Below are positions 1-7,922 of a stretch of 48,726 nt of DNA, in pieces. The stretch spans positions 1 to 48,726 of the forward strand of contig JAAFIK010000035.1 of the NCBI GenBank assembly GCA_013298665.1, given 5' to 3'. The position numbers and the translations under genes were made by a program. Under the pieces are notes generated by a model. The model made no database searches. It worked only from the letters and a program-made list of their open reading frames with translations, and had not been told where the DNA came from. The number at the start of each line of letters is the position of its first letter. Position 1 is the first letter of the stretch. The stretch comes from Chitinophagales bacterium (lineage in GTDB: Bacteria > Bacteroidota > Bacteroidia > Chitinophagales > Chitinophagaceae).

Positions 1-1
1 T

Positions 2-1213
2 GTGGGGTTGGGTGGCGGTAATAACCCTGCTGCACAGCACGGGGCTACGCCGGGGCTGCTGACGGGCAATACCACGGGTACACTCAACCCGGTGGGGGTG
101 TTCAGCAACAGCAATGCGCCGGGCAGCAACAATGTAAAAGCAGGGCTGTGCTATATCCTTTTCGATGAACAGTTTAAGTATGTGAGTGGTGGTTACGACC
201 CGGTAAATGCAAACGATACGGGTGGGTTAAAAGCGCATTTGCTGCAACAGGTTACAGTACCCCAAAATGGCTACCTTTATGTGTATTGCAGTAACGAGAG
301 TAAGCTCGATGTGTTCTTTGATAATGTAGAAATTGTACACAACAGGGGTGCGCTGTTGGAGGAGACGCATTATTATCCGTTTGGGTTAACCATGGCGGGG
401 ATCTCTTCTAAAGCGGCGGGGAAGGTGGAGAATAAGTACAGGTATAACGGGAAGGAGTTGCAGAGTAAGGAGTTCAGCGACGGCAGCGGATTGGAGTGGT
501 TGGATTATGGGGCGAGGATGTATGATCCACAAAAAGGAAGGTGGGATGTTATTGATCCGATGGCGGATAAGATGCGAAGGTGGAGTGCTTACAATTATTG
601 TTTTGATAATCCACTAAGGTTTATAGATCCAGATGGGATGGCTCCGGGTGATTTTTACAATGAAAAAGGGGAGTGGCTGGGGAGTGATGGATTGAGTGAT
701 AATAAGGTTTATATCGTGACAAATGCCAGGATTCCGGCTTTACCAGTTCGGGAGAATAGCATTAATAGTCAAGTTTCAATGCCATTTTCACTATCATTAC
801 AAGTGTCTCCATTTAAAGATGTAACTCTAGTTACTACAGGGAAAAATGAATATAATAAAAAGGAGGGTATAAGGAAAAGAGTGGCGAGTTTAGAAAATGA
901 AAACAAATCCCTAAGCAGTCAAATTCAAGATTCCAAAAAAAAGCTGGAGGAAAATAATAAGTGGTTGGAAAGGGAAAAGAAAAAAGCCGATTCCATTAAT
1001 GAAGCAAACAAGCCCTTAGATGGCGATCCAAAAGTAGGATTAACCCTACTGTCAATTGTTCAAAATTCTGAATACTATTTAAATTATGATAGTGTTGTGA
1101 AAGAAAATAAAAAGCTGTCAGACCAAATTCAGGCTAATCAGCAAAAAATCAATTCGAATAGCGTCGATTTAATTTATCTAAATACAGAGCTTAAATCTCT
1201 TCCAAAAAAATAA
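2..1213 (+). CDS. Rhs/YD-repeat protein, C-terminal part with coiled-coil tip (5' partial)
   Basis: This is the 3' end of an Rhs gene; the reading frame is open at the left window edge, so the N-terminus and most YD repeats lie outside. Residues about 123-213 carry the Rhs core, with [38 protein letters not shown] and the closing FIDPDGM. The variable tip begins after FIDPDGM. It opens with a linker ([19 protein letters not shown]) and ends in about 110 Lys/Glu/Asn-rich residues that read as a long coiled coil. In polymorphic toxin systems the tip is the effector, but I recognise no toxin fold here. Base composition changes from GC-rich in the core to AT-rich in the tip, the usual sign of an exchanged tip cassette. 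The AT-rich membrane ORF 17 bp downstream is in the position of an immunity gene. Confidence 0.85.
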   Translation: MGLGGGNNPAAQHGATPGLLTGNTTGTLNPVGVFSNSNAPGSNNVKAGLCYILFDEQFKYVSGGYDPVNANDTGGLKAHLLQQVTVPQNGYLYVYCSNESKLDVFFDNVEIVHNRGALLEETHYYPFGLTMAGISSKAAGKVENKYRYNGKELQSKEFSDGSGLEWLDYGARMYDPQKGRWDVIDPMADKMRRWSAYNYCFDNPLRFIDPDGMAPGDFYNEKGEWLGSDGLSDNKVYIVTNARIPALPVRENSINSQVSMPFSLSLQVSPFKDVTLVTTGKNEYNKKEGIRKRVASLENENKSLSSQIQDSKKKLEENNKWLEREKKKADSINEANKPLDGDPKVGLTLLSIVQNSEYYLNYDSVVKENKKLSDQIQANQQKINSNSVDLIYLNTELKSLPKK

Positions 1214-1230
1214 AGCCACAAAAAAATAAG

Positions 1231-1608
1231 ATGAATAAAATTGCAAATAGGGATTTGTTTTATTTAGGGTTAACACTAGGATTCTTAAGGATATTCATAG
1301 GCTTAATAGTTTCCAAGTTAAATATTGACATAGGCTATTCTTTAGATATATTTATTTTGATCTATTTATATCTATGGCTAATTTTTATAAAAAAACAACT
1401 TACATTTAAAAATATAGTTTTGGCCAATATTTTAATTGCGCTTTTAGCAATTTTGATTTATGATTTACATATACTGCTTTTTAAACATCAGGGAAGTTTG
1501 AAAATATTTTTTATACATAGAGTTACGGTAGCACTTAATATTTTAATTATATCACTTTTGTCTAGTACATGTTATTTTTTCACGCAACGTTTTCTATCGA
1601 ATAGGTGA
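1231..1608 (+). CDS. Small AT-rich integral membrane protein, possible Rhs immunity protein
   Basis: A 125-aa protein that I cannot assign to a family. It is very hydrophobic, with about four membrane segments (near residues 9-29, 35-52, 59-77 and 97-116) joined by short Lys/Arg loops. It starts 17 bp after the stop of the Rhs gene, on the same strand. Its codons are far richer in A/T than those of the housekeeping genes that follow, and match the Rhs tip in this, which suggests the two arrived together. The position fits the cognate immunity protein of the upstream tip, but that is inference from context only. It could also be an unrelated orphan gene. Confidence 0.6.
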   Translation: MNKIANRDLFYLGLTLGFLRIFIGLIVSKLNIDIGYSLDIFILIYLYLWLIFIKKQLTFKNIVLANILIALLAILIYDLHILLFKHQGSLKIFFIHRVTVALNILIISLLSSTCYFFTQRFLSNR

Positions 1609-1847
1609 GGTTATCATGTTAGGATTGCTATTCAAAAAATAAAATACAAAAGTGGTAGTATCTCAAACTAGTTGGTATTCAGCTATAGCACCAAAATAAA
1701 ACGCTCCCAGGTGGTGTTTCAGCAGCCCCAACAGCCTGTAAAGCGCCAAAAACAATCATTTTGTCGCCCCCCCCCGCTGATGCAGGTTTTTAATACAGGT
1801 GTATCAAAATAGTTGGTGGTTGATGTGTACAAGTGCATTGAAATACA

Positions 1848-1882
1848 GGTACTGAGTACTAAGTACCCGGTACAAAGTACCT
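1848..1882. repeat. Five tandem heptamers of form RGTACNN
   Basis: RGTAC occurs at 1848, 1855, 1862, 1869 and 1876, exactly seven bases apart (GGTACTG, AGTACTA, AGTACCC, GGTACAA, AGTACCT). The array ends 20 bp before the -7 box of the next gene, so it covers the -33 region of that promoter. GTAC is self-complementary, so the array also forms alternative inverted repeats. Confidence 0.75.
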
Positions 1883-1901
1883 CAATACCCCGATAAGATC
1901 G

Positions 1902-1909
1902 TAATTTCG
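1902..1909 (+). promoter_or_regulatory. Bacteroidota -7 box (TAATTTCG)
   Basis: TAATTTCG matches TAnnTTTG at seven of eight positions. It ends 8 bases before the ATG at 1918, so the transcript would have almost no leader. Confidence 0.5.
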
Positions 1910-1917
1910 CACCCGAT

Positions 1918-2499
1918 ATGATAGCAATAGACCATGTTTTGATCAGCGACGAGGTGGTGCAGGAACAATTTGTATGCGACCTGAACCACTGCAAGGGCGG
2001 CTGCTGTGTAGACGGCGATGCAGGGGCACCGCTGGCTGATGATGAGCTCGACAGGATCAATGAGGTGCATGATGCAGTTTTGCCCTACCTGCCCGCGGAA
2101 AACCGGCAGGCGCTCAAAAAACAGGGGCATTATGTATATGACAAGGAATTTGGCTGGGTAACCCCCACCATTGAGAGCAAGGTATGTGTGTATGGCATTA
2201 CCGATGCCAATGGTATCGTAAAATGCGGCATCGAACAGGCGTACAACGATGGTAAGGTAAGCTGGAAAAAGCCCATCAGTTGCCACCTCTTCCCGATACG
2301 TATCAAGAAAAGCAAAAAGGGCAATACCGACCTGGTGAATTATGAACCGCGGGAAGACCTTTGCTCGGCCGCCTGCACGCTGGGCAAGTCGTTAAAAATA
2401 CCGGTATATGTCTTTTTAAAAGATGCCCTGATCCGTAAGTATGGCGAGGCATTTTACGACACGCTCGAAGCTACTGCACAACACCTCAAAAACCGGTAA
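1918..2499 (+). CDS. DUF3109 family cysteine-rich protein
   Basis: A 193-aa cytoplasmic protein with no signal peptide or membrane segment. The cysteine pattern is the family hallmark: C20, C25, C29 and C30 in FVCDLNHCKGGCCVDGDAG, followed by KVCVYG, VKCGI, PISCHLFPI and DLCSAACTLG. The clustered cysteines resemble those of YkgJ-like proteins and suggest binding of a metal or Fe-S centre; the function of DUF3109 is not established. The full length fits the family. The start is fixed by the -7 box just upstream. The beta-lactamase gene follows after 30 bp on the same strand and may be co-transcribed. Confidence 0.9.
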   Translation: MIAIDHVLISDEVVQEQFVCDLNHCKGGCCVDGDAGAPLADDELDRINEVHDAVLPYLPAENRQALKKQGHYVYDKEFGWVTPTIESKVCVYGITDANGIVKCGIEQAYNDGKVSWKKPISCHLFPIRIKKSKKGNTDLVNYEPREDLCSAACTLGKSLKIPVYVFLKDALIRKYGEAFYDTLEATAQHLKNR

Positions 2500-2529
2500 C
2501 CGTATATCCACATCAATCATTTCATACAC

Positions 2530-3342
2530 ATGCACAGATTTCTGCTTTTACTCACTACGCTTGCCCTCCTCGCACTGCCGGGCTGCAGGCTCAAACAGGC
2601 CCGTATCGATACCGGGCTGAAAAAACATTTTGACGCCTGGAAAACCGACGGGTGTTTTACCATGCTCAACAATACAACTGGTGAAGTAACGGTGTATAAT
2701 ATGGATATGGATACCACCCGGGTACTGCCTGCATCCACTTTTAAAATTATCAACTCACTGATCGGTCTGCAAACGGGGCGTATCCTGAATGATACCATGG
2801 TGATTAAGTGGGATGGCGTTCAGCGGTCGGTCGGGGCCTGGAATAAAGACATGGGCATGAAGGAAGCCTTTAAAGTGAGTAATGTACCCTATTACCAGGA
2901 GGTGGCTCGCCGTATCGGCGCAGATACCATGAAACGCTGGATCGACAGCATCGGCTATGGCAACCGCGATATGGGTGGTCCCATTGATTCTTTCTGGCTC
3001 AACAATCACCTCAGGATATCGCCCGATGAGCAGCTTGGTCTGTTGAAAAAATTGTATTTCGACCAGTTGCCATTCCGGAAAACGGTACAGGCTTCGGTGC
3101 GTGAAGCCATGCTGCAGGAAGACAGTGCCAACTATAAACTGAGTTATAAAACCGGCTGGGGTTATGATGAATCGAAGAATGCCATTGGCTGGCTGGTGGG
3201 CTGGATCGAGGAAAACCGGCACGTTTATTTCTTTGTAACCCTGTTGAAGTCGGCCGACCCGGCGTTGGACATGGTTGCCGCCCGGCTCGCTGTTACCAAA
3301 AATATCCTGCGTGAAAAAGGGTTTATGCAGGGTAAAAAATAA
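2530..3342 (+). CDS. Class D (OXA-type) beta-lactamase, predicted lipoprotein
   Basis: A 270-aa serine beta-lactamase of class D, or a close penicillin-binding relative. All class D signatures are present and correctly spaced: S69-T-F-K72 (nucleophile and the lysine that is carboxylated in the family), S117-N-V119, Y143-G-N145, W156 in the omega-loop region, and K207-T-G209. The N-terminus is a lipoprotein signal with lipobox L-P-G-C19, so the enzyme should be anchored in the periplasm. It would hydrolyse penicillins and perhaps other beta-lactams through an acyl-enzyme; the spectrum cannot be read from sequence. No integron, IS or other resistance gene is adjacent, and codon use resembles its neighbours, so it looks intrinsic rather than recently acquired. 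A BlaR-like sensor domain is less likely because there are no membrane segments. Confidence 0.9.
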   Translation: MHRFLLLLTTLALLALPGCRLKQARIDTGLKKHFDAWKTDGCFTMLNNTTGEVTVYNMDMDTTRVLPASTFKIINSLIGLQTGRILNDTMVIKWDGVQRSVGAWNKDMGMKEAFKVSNVPYYQEVARRIGADTMKRWIDSIGYGNRDMGGPIDSFWLNNHLRISPDEQLGLLKKLYFDQLPFRKTVQASVREAMLQEDSANYKLSYKTGWGYDESKNAIGWLVGWIEENRHVYFFVTLLKSADPALDMVAARLAVTKNILREKGFMQGKK

Positions 3343-3393
3343 CGGTTGGCCAGAATTGTGTTTTTCTTCACAGGAACGGGTATGATATTCCTG

Positions 3394-3401
3394 TAATTTT
3401 A
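3394..3401 (+). promoter_or_regulatory. Bacteroidota -7 box (TAATTTTA)
   Basis: TAATTTTA, one mismatch from TAnnTTTG, ends 9 bases before the ATG at 3411. It would start a nearly leaderless message for the VWA-TPR gene. Confidence 0.4.
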
Positions 3402-3410
3402 CCGGTACAT

Positions 3411-5087
3411 ATGATGTTGCGTTTTCAATACCCCATACTCTTATATGCGCTTGCTGCCATTCCGCTGGTGGCGGGTTTGCTGATGGCCGTATTGCAATGG
3501 AAGAAAAAAGTACGCCGCAAAATAGGTGATGAAGTACTGGTAAATGCCATGATGGCCGATCACCTGCCCGGGCGTTTTACCGGGAAGGCAATGCTGGCCA
3601 TCGGGGCATTGGCACTGCTGGCGCTGGCTATGGCCAATCCGCGTAAACCGGCATCGGGAGAAAAGATTACCCGCAACGGTATCGACGTCATGATTGCATT
3701 AGATGTAAGCCGCAGTATGCTTGCGGAAGACGTTAAACCCAACCGGCTTGAACGGGCAAAACAGATGCTGGGCAAACTGATTGATAAGCTCAGCAACGAC
3801 CGGATCGGCATTGTTGTGTTTGCCGGGAAAGCCTATCTGCAGATGCCCCTGACGGCTGACCACAGTGCGGCAAAGCTTTTTCTATCCTCCACCAGCACTG
3901 ATATCGTTCCATCGCAGGGTACGGTTATTGGTGAGGCATTGAATATGTGCGGGAGTTTTTTTGCCGGGAAGGAAAAAAAATACAAGGCCATCGTAATGAT
4001 CAGCGACGGGGAAGACCATGATGAAAATGCGGCCGGTATTGCCGGGGCGCTTGCCGAAAAGGGCGTAAGCATCAACACCATCGGTATCGGATCGGCAGAG
4101 GGTGCCCCGATTATTGACCCCACCACCAAAGAATTGAAAAAAGACAATGATGGCAATACGGTGATCAGTAAACTGAACGAGGCGGAACTGAAAGGGCTTG
4201 CGCAGAAGGGCAATGGTATTTACCTGCCCTATACGGGCAGTGATGAAGTGGCGGATAAAATAGCAGCACAACTGGGTGGTATGGACAAGCGCACCCTATC
4301 AGAAACAGCGGGGGGTACTTACTACAGTTTTATGCCCTGGCTGCTGGCCCTGGCCATACTGCTGCTGCTGGCCGCCCTGCTGCTGCCGGAGAAAAAAAGG
4401 CTGCGGTCTGCAACCCTGGTACCGGCGGTGCTGGCGATCTTACTGCTGCCCGCTACTGCCACTGCGCAGGACAATGCACAGATAAAAAAAGGCAATGATG
4501 CCTATAAGCAGCAGGCCTATGATAAGGCGGCGGAAGCCTATAAAAAAGTAACCGACAAAAAACCGGGCAATACCATTGCACAATACAACCTGGGCAATGC
4601 CCTGTACAAAGGCAAACAAACAGAAGCCGCAATTGCTGCTTACGACAAGGCCCTTTCTGCGGCTAAAACCCCTGCGGACAAGGCACAGGTTTTGTACAAT
4701 AAGGGGGTGGTACTGCACAACAATAAGCAACTCCCGGAATGTATAGCGGCATACAAGCAGGCCTTAAAGCTGAATCCCGCAGATGAGGATGCCCGGCTCA
4801 ACCTCCAGAAGGCGCTGCAACAGCAAAAGCAACAGCAGGAGCAGGATAAACAGGACAAGAATAAAAAAGAGAGGGACAAAAAAAAGCAGGGGCAGAAAGA
4901 CCAGCCGCAAAATAACCAGCCGCAGGATCAAAAAAAAGAACAGCAGCCGCCGCAACCACAACCCTCAAAGATTTCGAAGAAAGAAGCGGAGGAGAAATTA
5001 AAAGCCCTGATGCAGCAGGAAAAGAACCTGCAGGACAAACTGCGGAAGACAAATGTTTCTACCGTAAAAAAAGATAAAGACTGGTAA
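3411..5087 (+). CDS. BatB-BatC-like fusion: VWA domain plus TPR protein
   Basis: A 558-aa membrane protein joining two proteins of the Bat (aerotolerance) system. Residues 1-80 are a BatA/BatB-type N-terminus with two membrane segments. A von Willebrand A domain (about 90-290) has an intact MIDAS start, D98-V-S100-R-S102, and MISDGEDHD later. A membrane segment follows near 307-325. Residues about 326-353 then read like a retained signal peptide, ending in PATATAQ, which marks the join to BatC. TPR repeats (about 355-470) and a tail rich in Gln, Lys and Asp complete it. Bat proteins normally lie in one operon with a MoxR ATPase and a DUF58 protein, but here the gene stands alone. Such proteins are linked to stress tolerance and envelope assembly; the exact role is unknown. 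Confidence 0.88.
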   Translation: MMLRFQYPILLYALAAIPLVAGLLMAVLQWKKKVRRKIGDEVLVNAMMADHLPGRFTGKAMLAIGALALLALAMANPRKPASGEKITRNGIDVMIALDVSRSMLAEDVKPNRLERAKQMLGKLIDKLSNDRIGIVVFAGKAYLQMPLTADHSAAKLFLSSTSTDIVPSQGTVIGEALNMCGSFFAGKEKKYKAIVMISDGEDHDENAAGIAGALAEKGVSINTIGIGSAEGAPIIDPTTKELKKDNDGNTVISKLNEAELKGLAQKGNGIYLPYTGSDEVADKIAAQLGGMDKRTLSETAGGTYYSFMPWLLALAILLLLAALLLPEKKRLRSATLVPAVLAILLLPATATAQDNAQIKKGNDAYKQQAYDKAAEAYKKVTDKKPGNTIAQYNLGNALYKGKQTEAAIAAYDKALSAAKTPADKAQVLYNKGVVLHNNKQLPECIAAYKQALKLNPADEDARLNLQKALQQQKQQQEQDKQDKNKKERDKKKQGQKDQPQNNQPQDQKKEQQPPQPQPSKISKKEAEEKLKALMQQEKNLQDKLRKTNVSTVKKDKDW

Positions 5088-5110
5088 TGTCCGTTTTTCC
5101 GGAAAATGAT

Positions 5111-5118
5111 TATATTTG
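5111..5118 (+). promoter_or_regulatory. Bacteroidota -7 box (TATATTTG)
   Basis: TATATTTG matches TAnnTTTG exactly and lies 24 bp after the VWA-TPR stop codon. The next start codon is at 5257, so the leader would be about 130 bases, unusually long for this window. Confidence 0.5.
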
Positions 5119-5256
5119 CTTACCTGACACCCCATAACCGGTAAACACCCTTTCCCTCATCAGCACAGGCTTTAAATAAAGTAAACCGTGTACAGGCCAC
5201 CATTCACCATAATGAATATTGGCGCAAGGTCAGCGTAACCAAAAAATCGAACATAA

Positions 5257-5748
5257 ATGAACACAAAAACCGCCTTTCTCCGCCTGTTTGCCATTGCAGC
5301 AGTAGCGACATTCAGTCTTACCGCCTGCAAAAAAACACCGGTAAACAACGCTCCCGACAATAATGGCCGGGAACTGACCACCGTCAGCAGCAGGATGGCC
5401 AATCCCGAACAACGGGCGCAGGTAACACTCACGTATACACAAATTGAACAGGCGAAAAAAGGGCAACCGGTTCGTTTGCTGCAGTCGGGTGACAGAAGTT
5501 TTGTAGCCGATGGTTTAGCGGCAGAAGAAACCGGTTCCGGCATTGGCAGCATTGGTGGCGGACTGGTATTCAATCCCGGCAATTGCCCCCCGGTAAGTGC
5601 GGCAACCCTGCAGTACTACCAGAACCAGGCCAATGCCTGTTGCTGCTCCTTTGCCGTATGCCTGCTTGGTGAAGGTTGCTACTACTACTTTTATGCTTTC
5701 ACCCCCAGCAATGGCTGTAGTGGCGGCGGTGGCCCGGAACTTCAGTAA
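5257..5748 (+). CDS. Cys-rich predicted lipoprotein, unknown function
   Basis: A 163-aa protein I do not recognise. The N-terminus is a lipoprotein signal with lipobox L-T-A-C, followed by a short charged stretch, KKTPVNN. The middle is polar and acidic. The last 55 residues change character: a Gly-rich stretch (GSGIGSIGGG) leads into a segment with seven cysteines, including a CCC triplet, then aromatic residues and a Gly-rich end. The clustered cysteines imply disulfides or metal binding outside the cytoplasm. It has its own promoter box at 5111 and a hairpin terminator at 5774, so it is probably a single-gene transcript. Confidence 0.7.
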   Translation: MNTKTAFLRLFAIAAVATFSLTACKKTPVNNAPDNNGRELTTVSSRMANPEQRAQVTLTYTQIEQAKKGQPVRLLQSGDRSFVADGLAAEETGSGIGSIGGGLVFNPGNCPPVSAATLQYYQNQANACCCSFAVCLLGEGCYYYFYAFTPSNGCSGGGGPELQ

Positions 5749-5773
5749 TCTATTCCCTGCAAATAAGGATAAA

Positions 5774-5801
5774 GAGGGGGGCTGCGAAGCCCTCTCTTTT
5801 T
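5774..5801 (+). terminator. Rho-independent terminator after the Cys-rich lipoprotein
   Basis: A G-rich arm (from 5774) pairs with AGCCCTCTC (5788-5796) across a short GCGA loop. A run of five T follows. It lies 26 bp after the lipoprotein stop. Confidence 0.7.
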
Positions 5802-5864
5802 GTTTCGCCTGTCTGCTCACCGGTCTATACTCATCTATTTTCAACCAATCCGCCTGTGCTTTGT

Positions 5865-5872
5865 TAAATTTG
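5865..5872 (+). promoter_or_regulatory. ispG -7 box (TAAATTTG)
   Basis: TAAATTTG matches the Bacteroidota -7 consensus. It lies inside the upstream in-frame extension of ispG, so translation must start after it, at the ATG at 5896. Confidence 0.6.
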
Positions 5873-5895
5873 CACCCAATCATCAGATCAACAAT

Positions 5896-7875
5896 ATGTA
5901 CTGCGAAAGTTTAACAGCATACCGGCGTTTACCGACAAGAACCGTATCCGTAGGCCAACTGCTCATCGGCAGCGCTCACCCCATCCGGATACAGACCATG
6001 ACGACAACAGACACGATGGATACCCTGGCTACTGTAGAACAGGCGATCCGTTGTATTGAAGCGGGTGCAGCATTGGTCCGCATCACCGCCCCGTCAAAAA
6101 ATGAAGCGGAGAACCTGAAAAACATCCGTGATGAACTCCATCGCAGGGGATATTTCACCCCCCTGGTAGCCGATATTCATTTTACCCCTAATGCAGCAGA
6201 GATTGCCGCACGTATCGTGGAAAAAGTAAGGATCAACCCCGGGAATTATGTAGACAAGAAAAAGTTCGACCTGCTTGAATATACGGATGAGGCCTATGCT
6301 GCTGAAATCGAACGCATCCGCGAACGCTTCACCCCGCTGGTACGCATCTGCCGGGAACATGGTACGGCCATGCGCATCGGCACCAATCACGGGAGCCTCA
6401 GCGACCGCATCATGAGCCGCTATGGTGATACCCCCATTGGTATGGTGGAAAGTGCGATGGAGTTTTTGCGCATCGCCCGGTCTGAAGACTACCACAATAT
6501 TGTACTGAGTATGAAAAGCAGCAACCCGCTGGTGATGGTGCAAGCCTACCGCCTGCTGGTGGCACATATGCAGGAAGAGTTTGGCGAATGCTACCCGCTG
6601 CACCTCGGTGTTACGGAAGCGGGTGATGGCGAAGACGGACGGATAAAATCGGCGATTGGTATCGGCACCCTGCTTGAAGATGGCATCGGTGACACCATAA
6701 GGGTCAGTCTTACGGAAGACCCGGAGTTTGAAATACCGGTGTGTAAAGACCTCGTCAATCGTTATGAGCAGATTACAACGGGTACTCCCCTGCCCACACT
6801 GGGTACACCGCCTTATTCACCCTTTACTTATGCCCGGCGGCATACCCTGCCCACCGGTAATATCGGTGGCAGACAGGTGCCTGTAGTGGTTGCAGATTTT
6901 ATGCCGGACGACCAGGTGACGTATACCGCGCTTGAAGCCGCAGGGTATAATTACAATGCGACAACTGACAAATGGCATATTGGTGATGCCGCGGCAGATT
7001 ATATCTATACGGCAGATAAGCTGCCGCCCTTTGACCTGCCCGGTACGCTCAAAGTGATCTGCGATCCGCTCACCTGGGAGCGCGCAGCCGATCCGGCTGC
7101 CTGTTTTCCGCTTTTTACGGCAGGAGCTTTTGCGGTAACTGCAAAAAAAAGCCACCTCAATTTTATCAGCGTGGATGCCGGTGATGCGGTACAGACCGAA
7201 CAGTTGATGCCTTTACTGCAGCAGGAACAGGCAGGCATTGTGCTGTGCGTTTATTCCACCCACCCGCGCAGTATGGCTTCCATCCGGCGGTTCCTTGCCG
7301 GTTTGATGGAACTGGGTATCGGTTGCCCCGTTATCATTGCCATCGAAAGCCACAACAGTACTATTGATGAACAACTGATTCATTTTTCAGCGGAGGCGGG
7401 CGCTTTGTTCACGGATGGCTTTGGCGATGGCATCTGGCTGATGAATGATCCGAAGAAAATTGTCAATGCAAAAGTGAGTGGCCGCACATACCTGCCCACC
7501 AAAAGCAACCACCAGTTTTTAAACAACACTGCTTTTTCCATCCTCCAGGCCGTACGCACACGCATCAGCAAAACAGAATACATCAGTTGCCCCAGTTGCG
7601 GCCGTACCCTTTTCGACCTGCAGGAAACAACGGCCATGATCCGTGCGGTAACACACCATCTTAAGGGGGTAAAGATTGCCATCATGGGCTGTATTGTGAA
7701 TGGCCCCGGCGAAATGGCTGACGCCGATTTTGGTTATGTGGGCAGTGGCCCCGGCAAAATCACCCTGTACAGGGGTAAGGAAGTTGTAAAACGCAATATC
7801 GACAGTGCGGTTGCCGTAGACGAACTGGTACTGCTGCTCAAAGACAGTAATGCATGGGTTGATCCCGTTGCCTGA
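5896..7875 (+). CDS. ispG: 4-hydroxy-3-methylbut-2-enyl diphosphate synthase (large form)
   Basis: IspG (GcpE) catalyses the penultimate step of the MEP pathway, converting ME-cPP to HMBPP with a [4Fe-4S] cluster. The product is 659 aa. The N-terminal TIM barrel begins with VSVGQLLIGSAHPIRIQTMT and contains MRIGTNHGSLS. The C-terminal Fe-S domain holds the three cluster cysteines C565 and C568 (CPSCGRTLF) and C599 (GCIVNGPGE), plus E606, the fourth ligand in the family. Between them is an insert of about 250 residues, making this the three-domain form found in plants and Bacteroidota rather than the roughly 370-aa E. coli form. The frame is open back to 5800, but the -7 box at 5865 and homology favour the ATG at 5896. 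nadB follows after 47 bp. Confidence 0.97.
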   Translation: MYCESLTAYRRLPTRTVSVGQLLIGSAHPIRIQTMTTTDTMDTLATVEQAIRCIEAGAALVRITAPSKNEAENLKNIRDELHRRGYFTPLVADIHFTPNAAEIAARIVEKVRINPGNYVDKKKFDLLEYTDEAYAAEIERIRERFTPLVRICREHGTAMRIGTNHGSLSDRIMSRYGDTPIGMVESAMEFLRIARSEDYHNIVLSMKSSNPLVMVQAYRLLVAHMQEEFGECYPLHLGVTEAGDGEDGRIKSAIGIGTLLEDGIGDTIRVSLTEDPEFEIPVCKDLVNRYEQITTGTPLPTLGTPPYSPFTYARRHTLPTGNIGGRQVPVVVADFMPDDQVTYTALEAAGYNYNATTDKWHIGDAAADYIYTADKLPPFDLPGTLKVICDPLTWERAADPAACFPLFTAGAFAVTAKKSHLNFISVDAGDAVQTEQLMPLLQQEQAGIVLCVYSTHPRSMASIRRFLAGLMELGIGCPVIIAIESHNSTIDEQLIHFSAEAGALFTDGFGDGIWLMNDPKKIVNAKVSGRTYLPTKSNHQFLNNTAFSILQAVRTRISKTEYISCPSCGRTLFDLQETTAMIRAVTHHLKGVKIAIMGCIVNGPGEMADADFGYVGSGPGKITLYRGKEVVKRNIDSAVAVDELVLLLKDSNAWVDPVA

Positions 7876-7922
7876 GGAAAAGCACCTGTTATTCTTCATC
7901 AAAACCAGCACGAAAAAGAAAT

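Larger units (their letters stand above)
1609..1917. other. Intergenic region with a C9 tract and heptamer repeats
   Basis: No gene is supported in these 309 bases; the ORFs here are short or antisense to the next gene. The stretch holds a nine-base C run (1767-1775), five heptamers at 1848-1882 and the promoter box at 1902-1909. It separates the AT-rich Rhs-associated DNA from the conserved chromosomal genes. Confidence 0.6.

Noticed and set aside
1767..1775. A C9 homopolymer as a phase-variation tract
   Set aside because: It is not inside a gene and is over 120 bp from the nearest promoter box, so there is no frame or spacing to switch.
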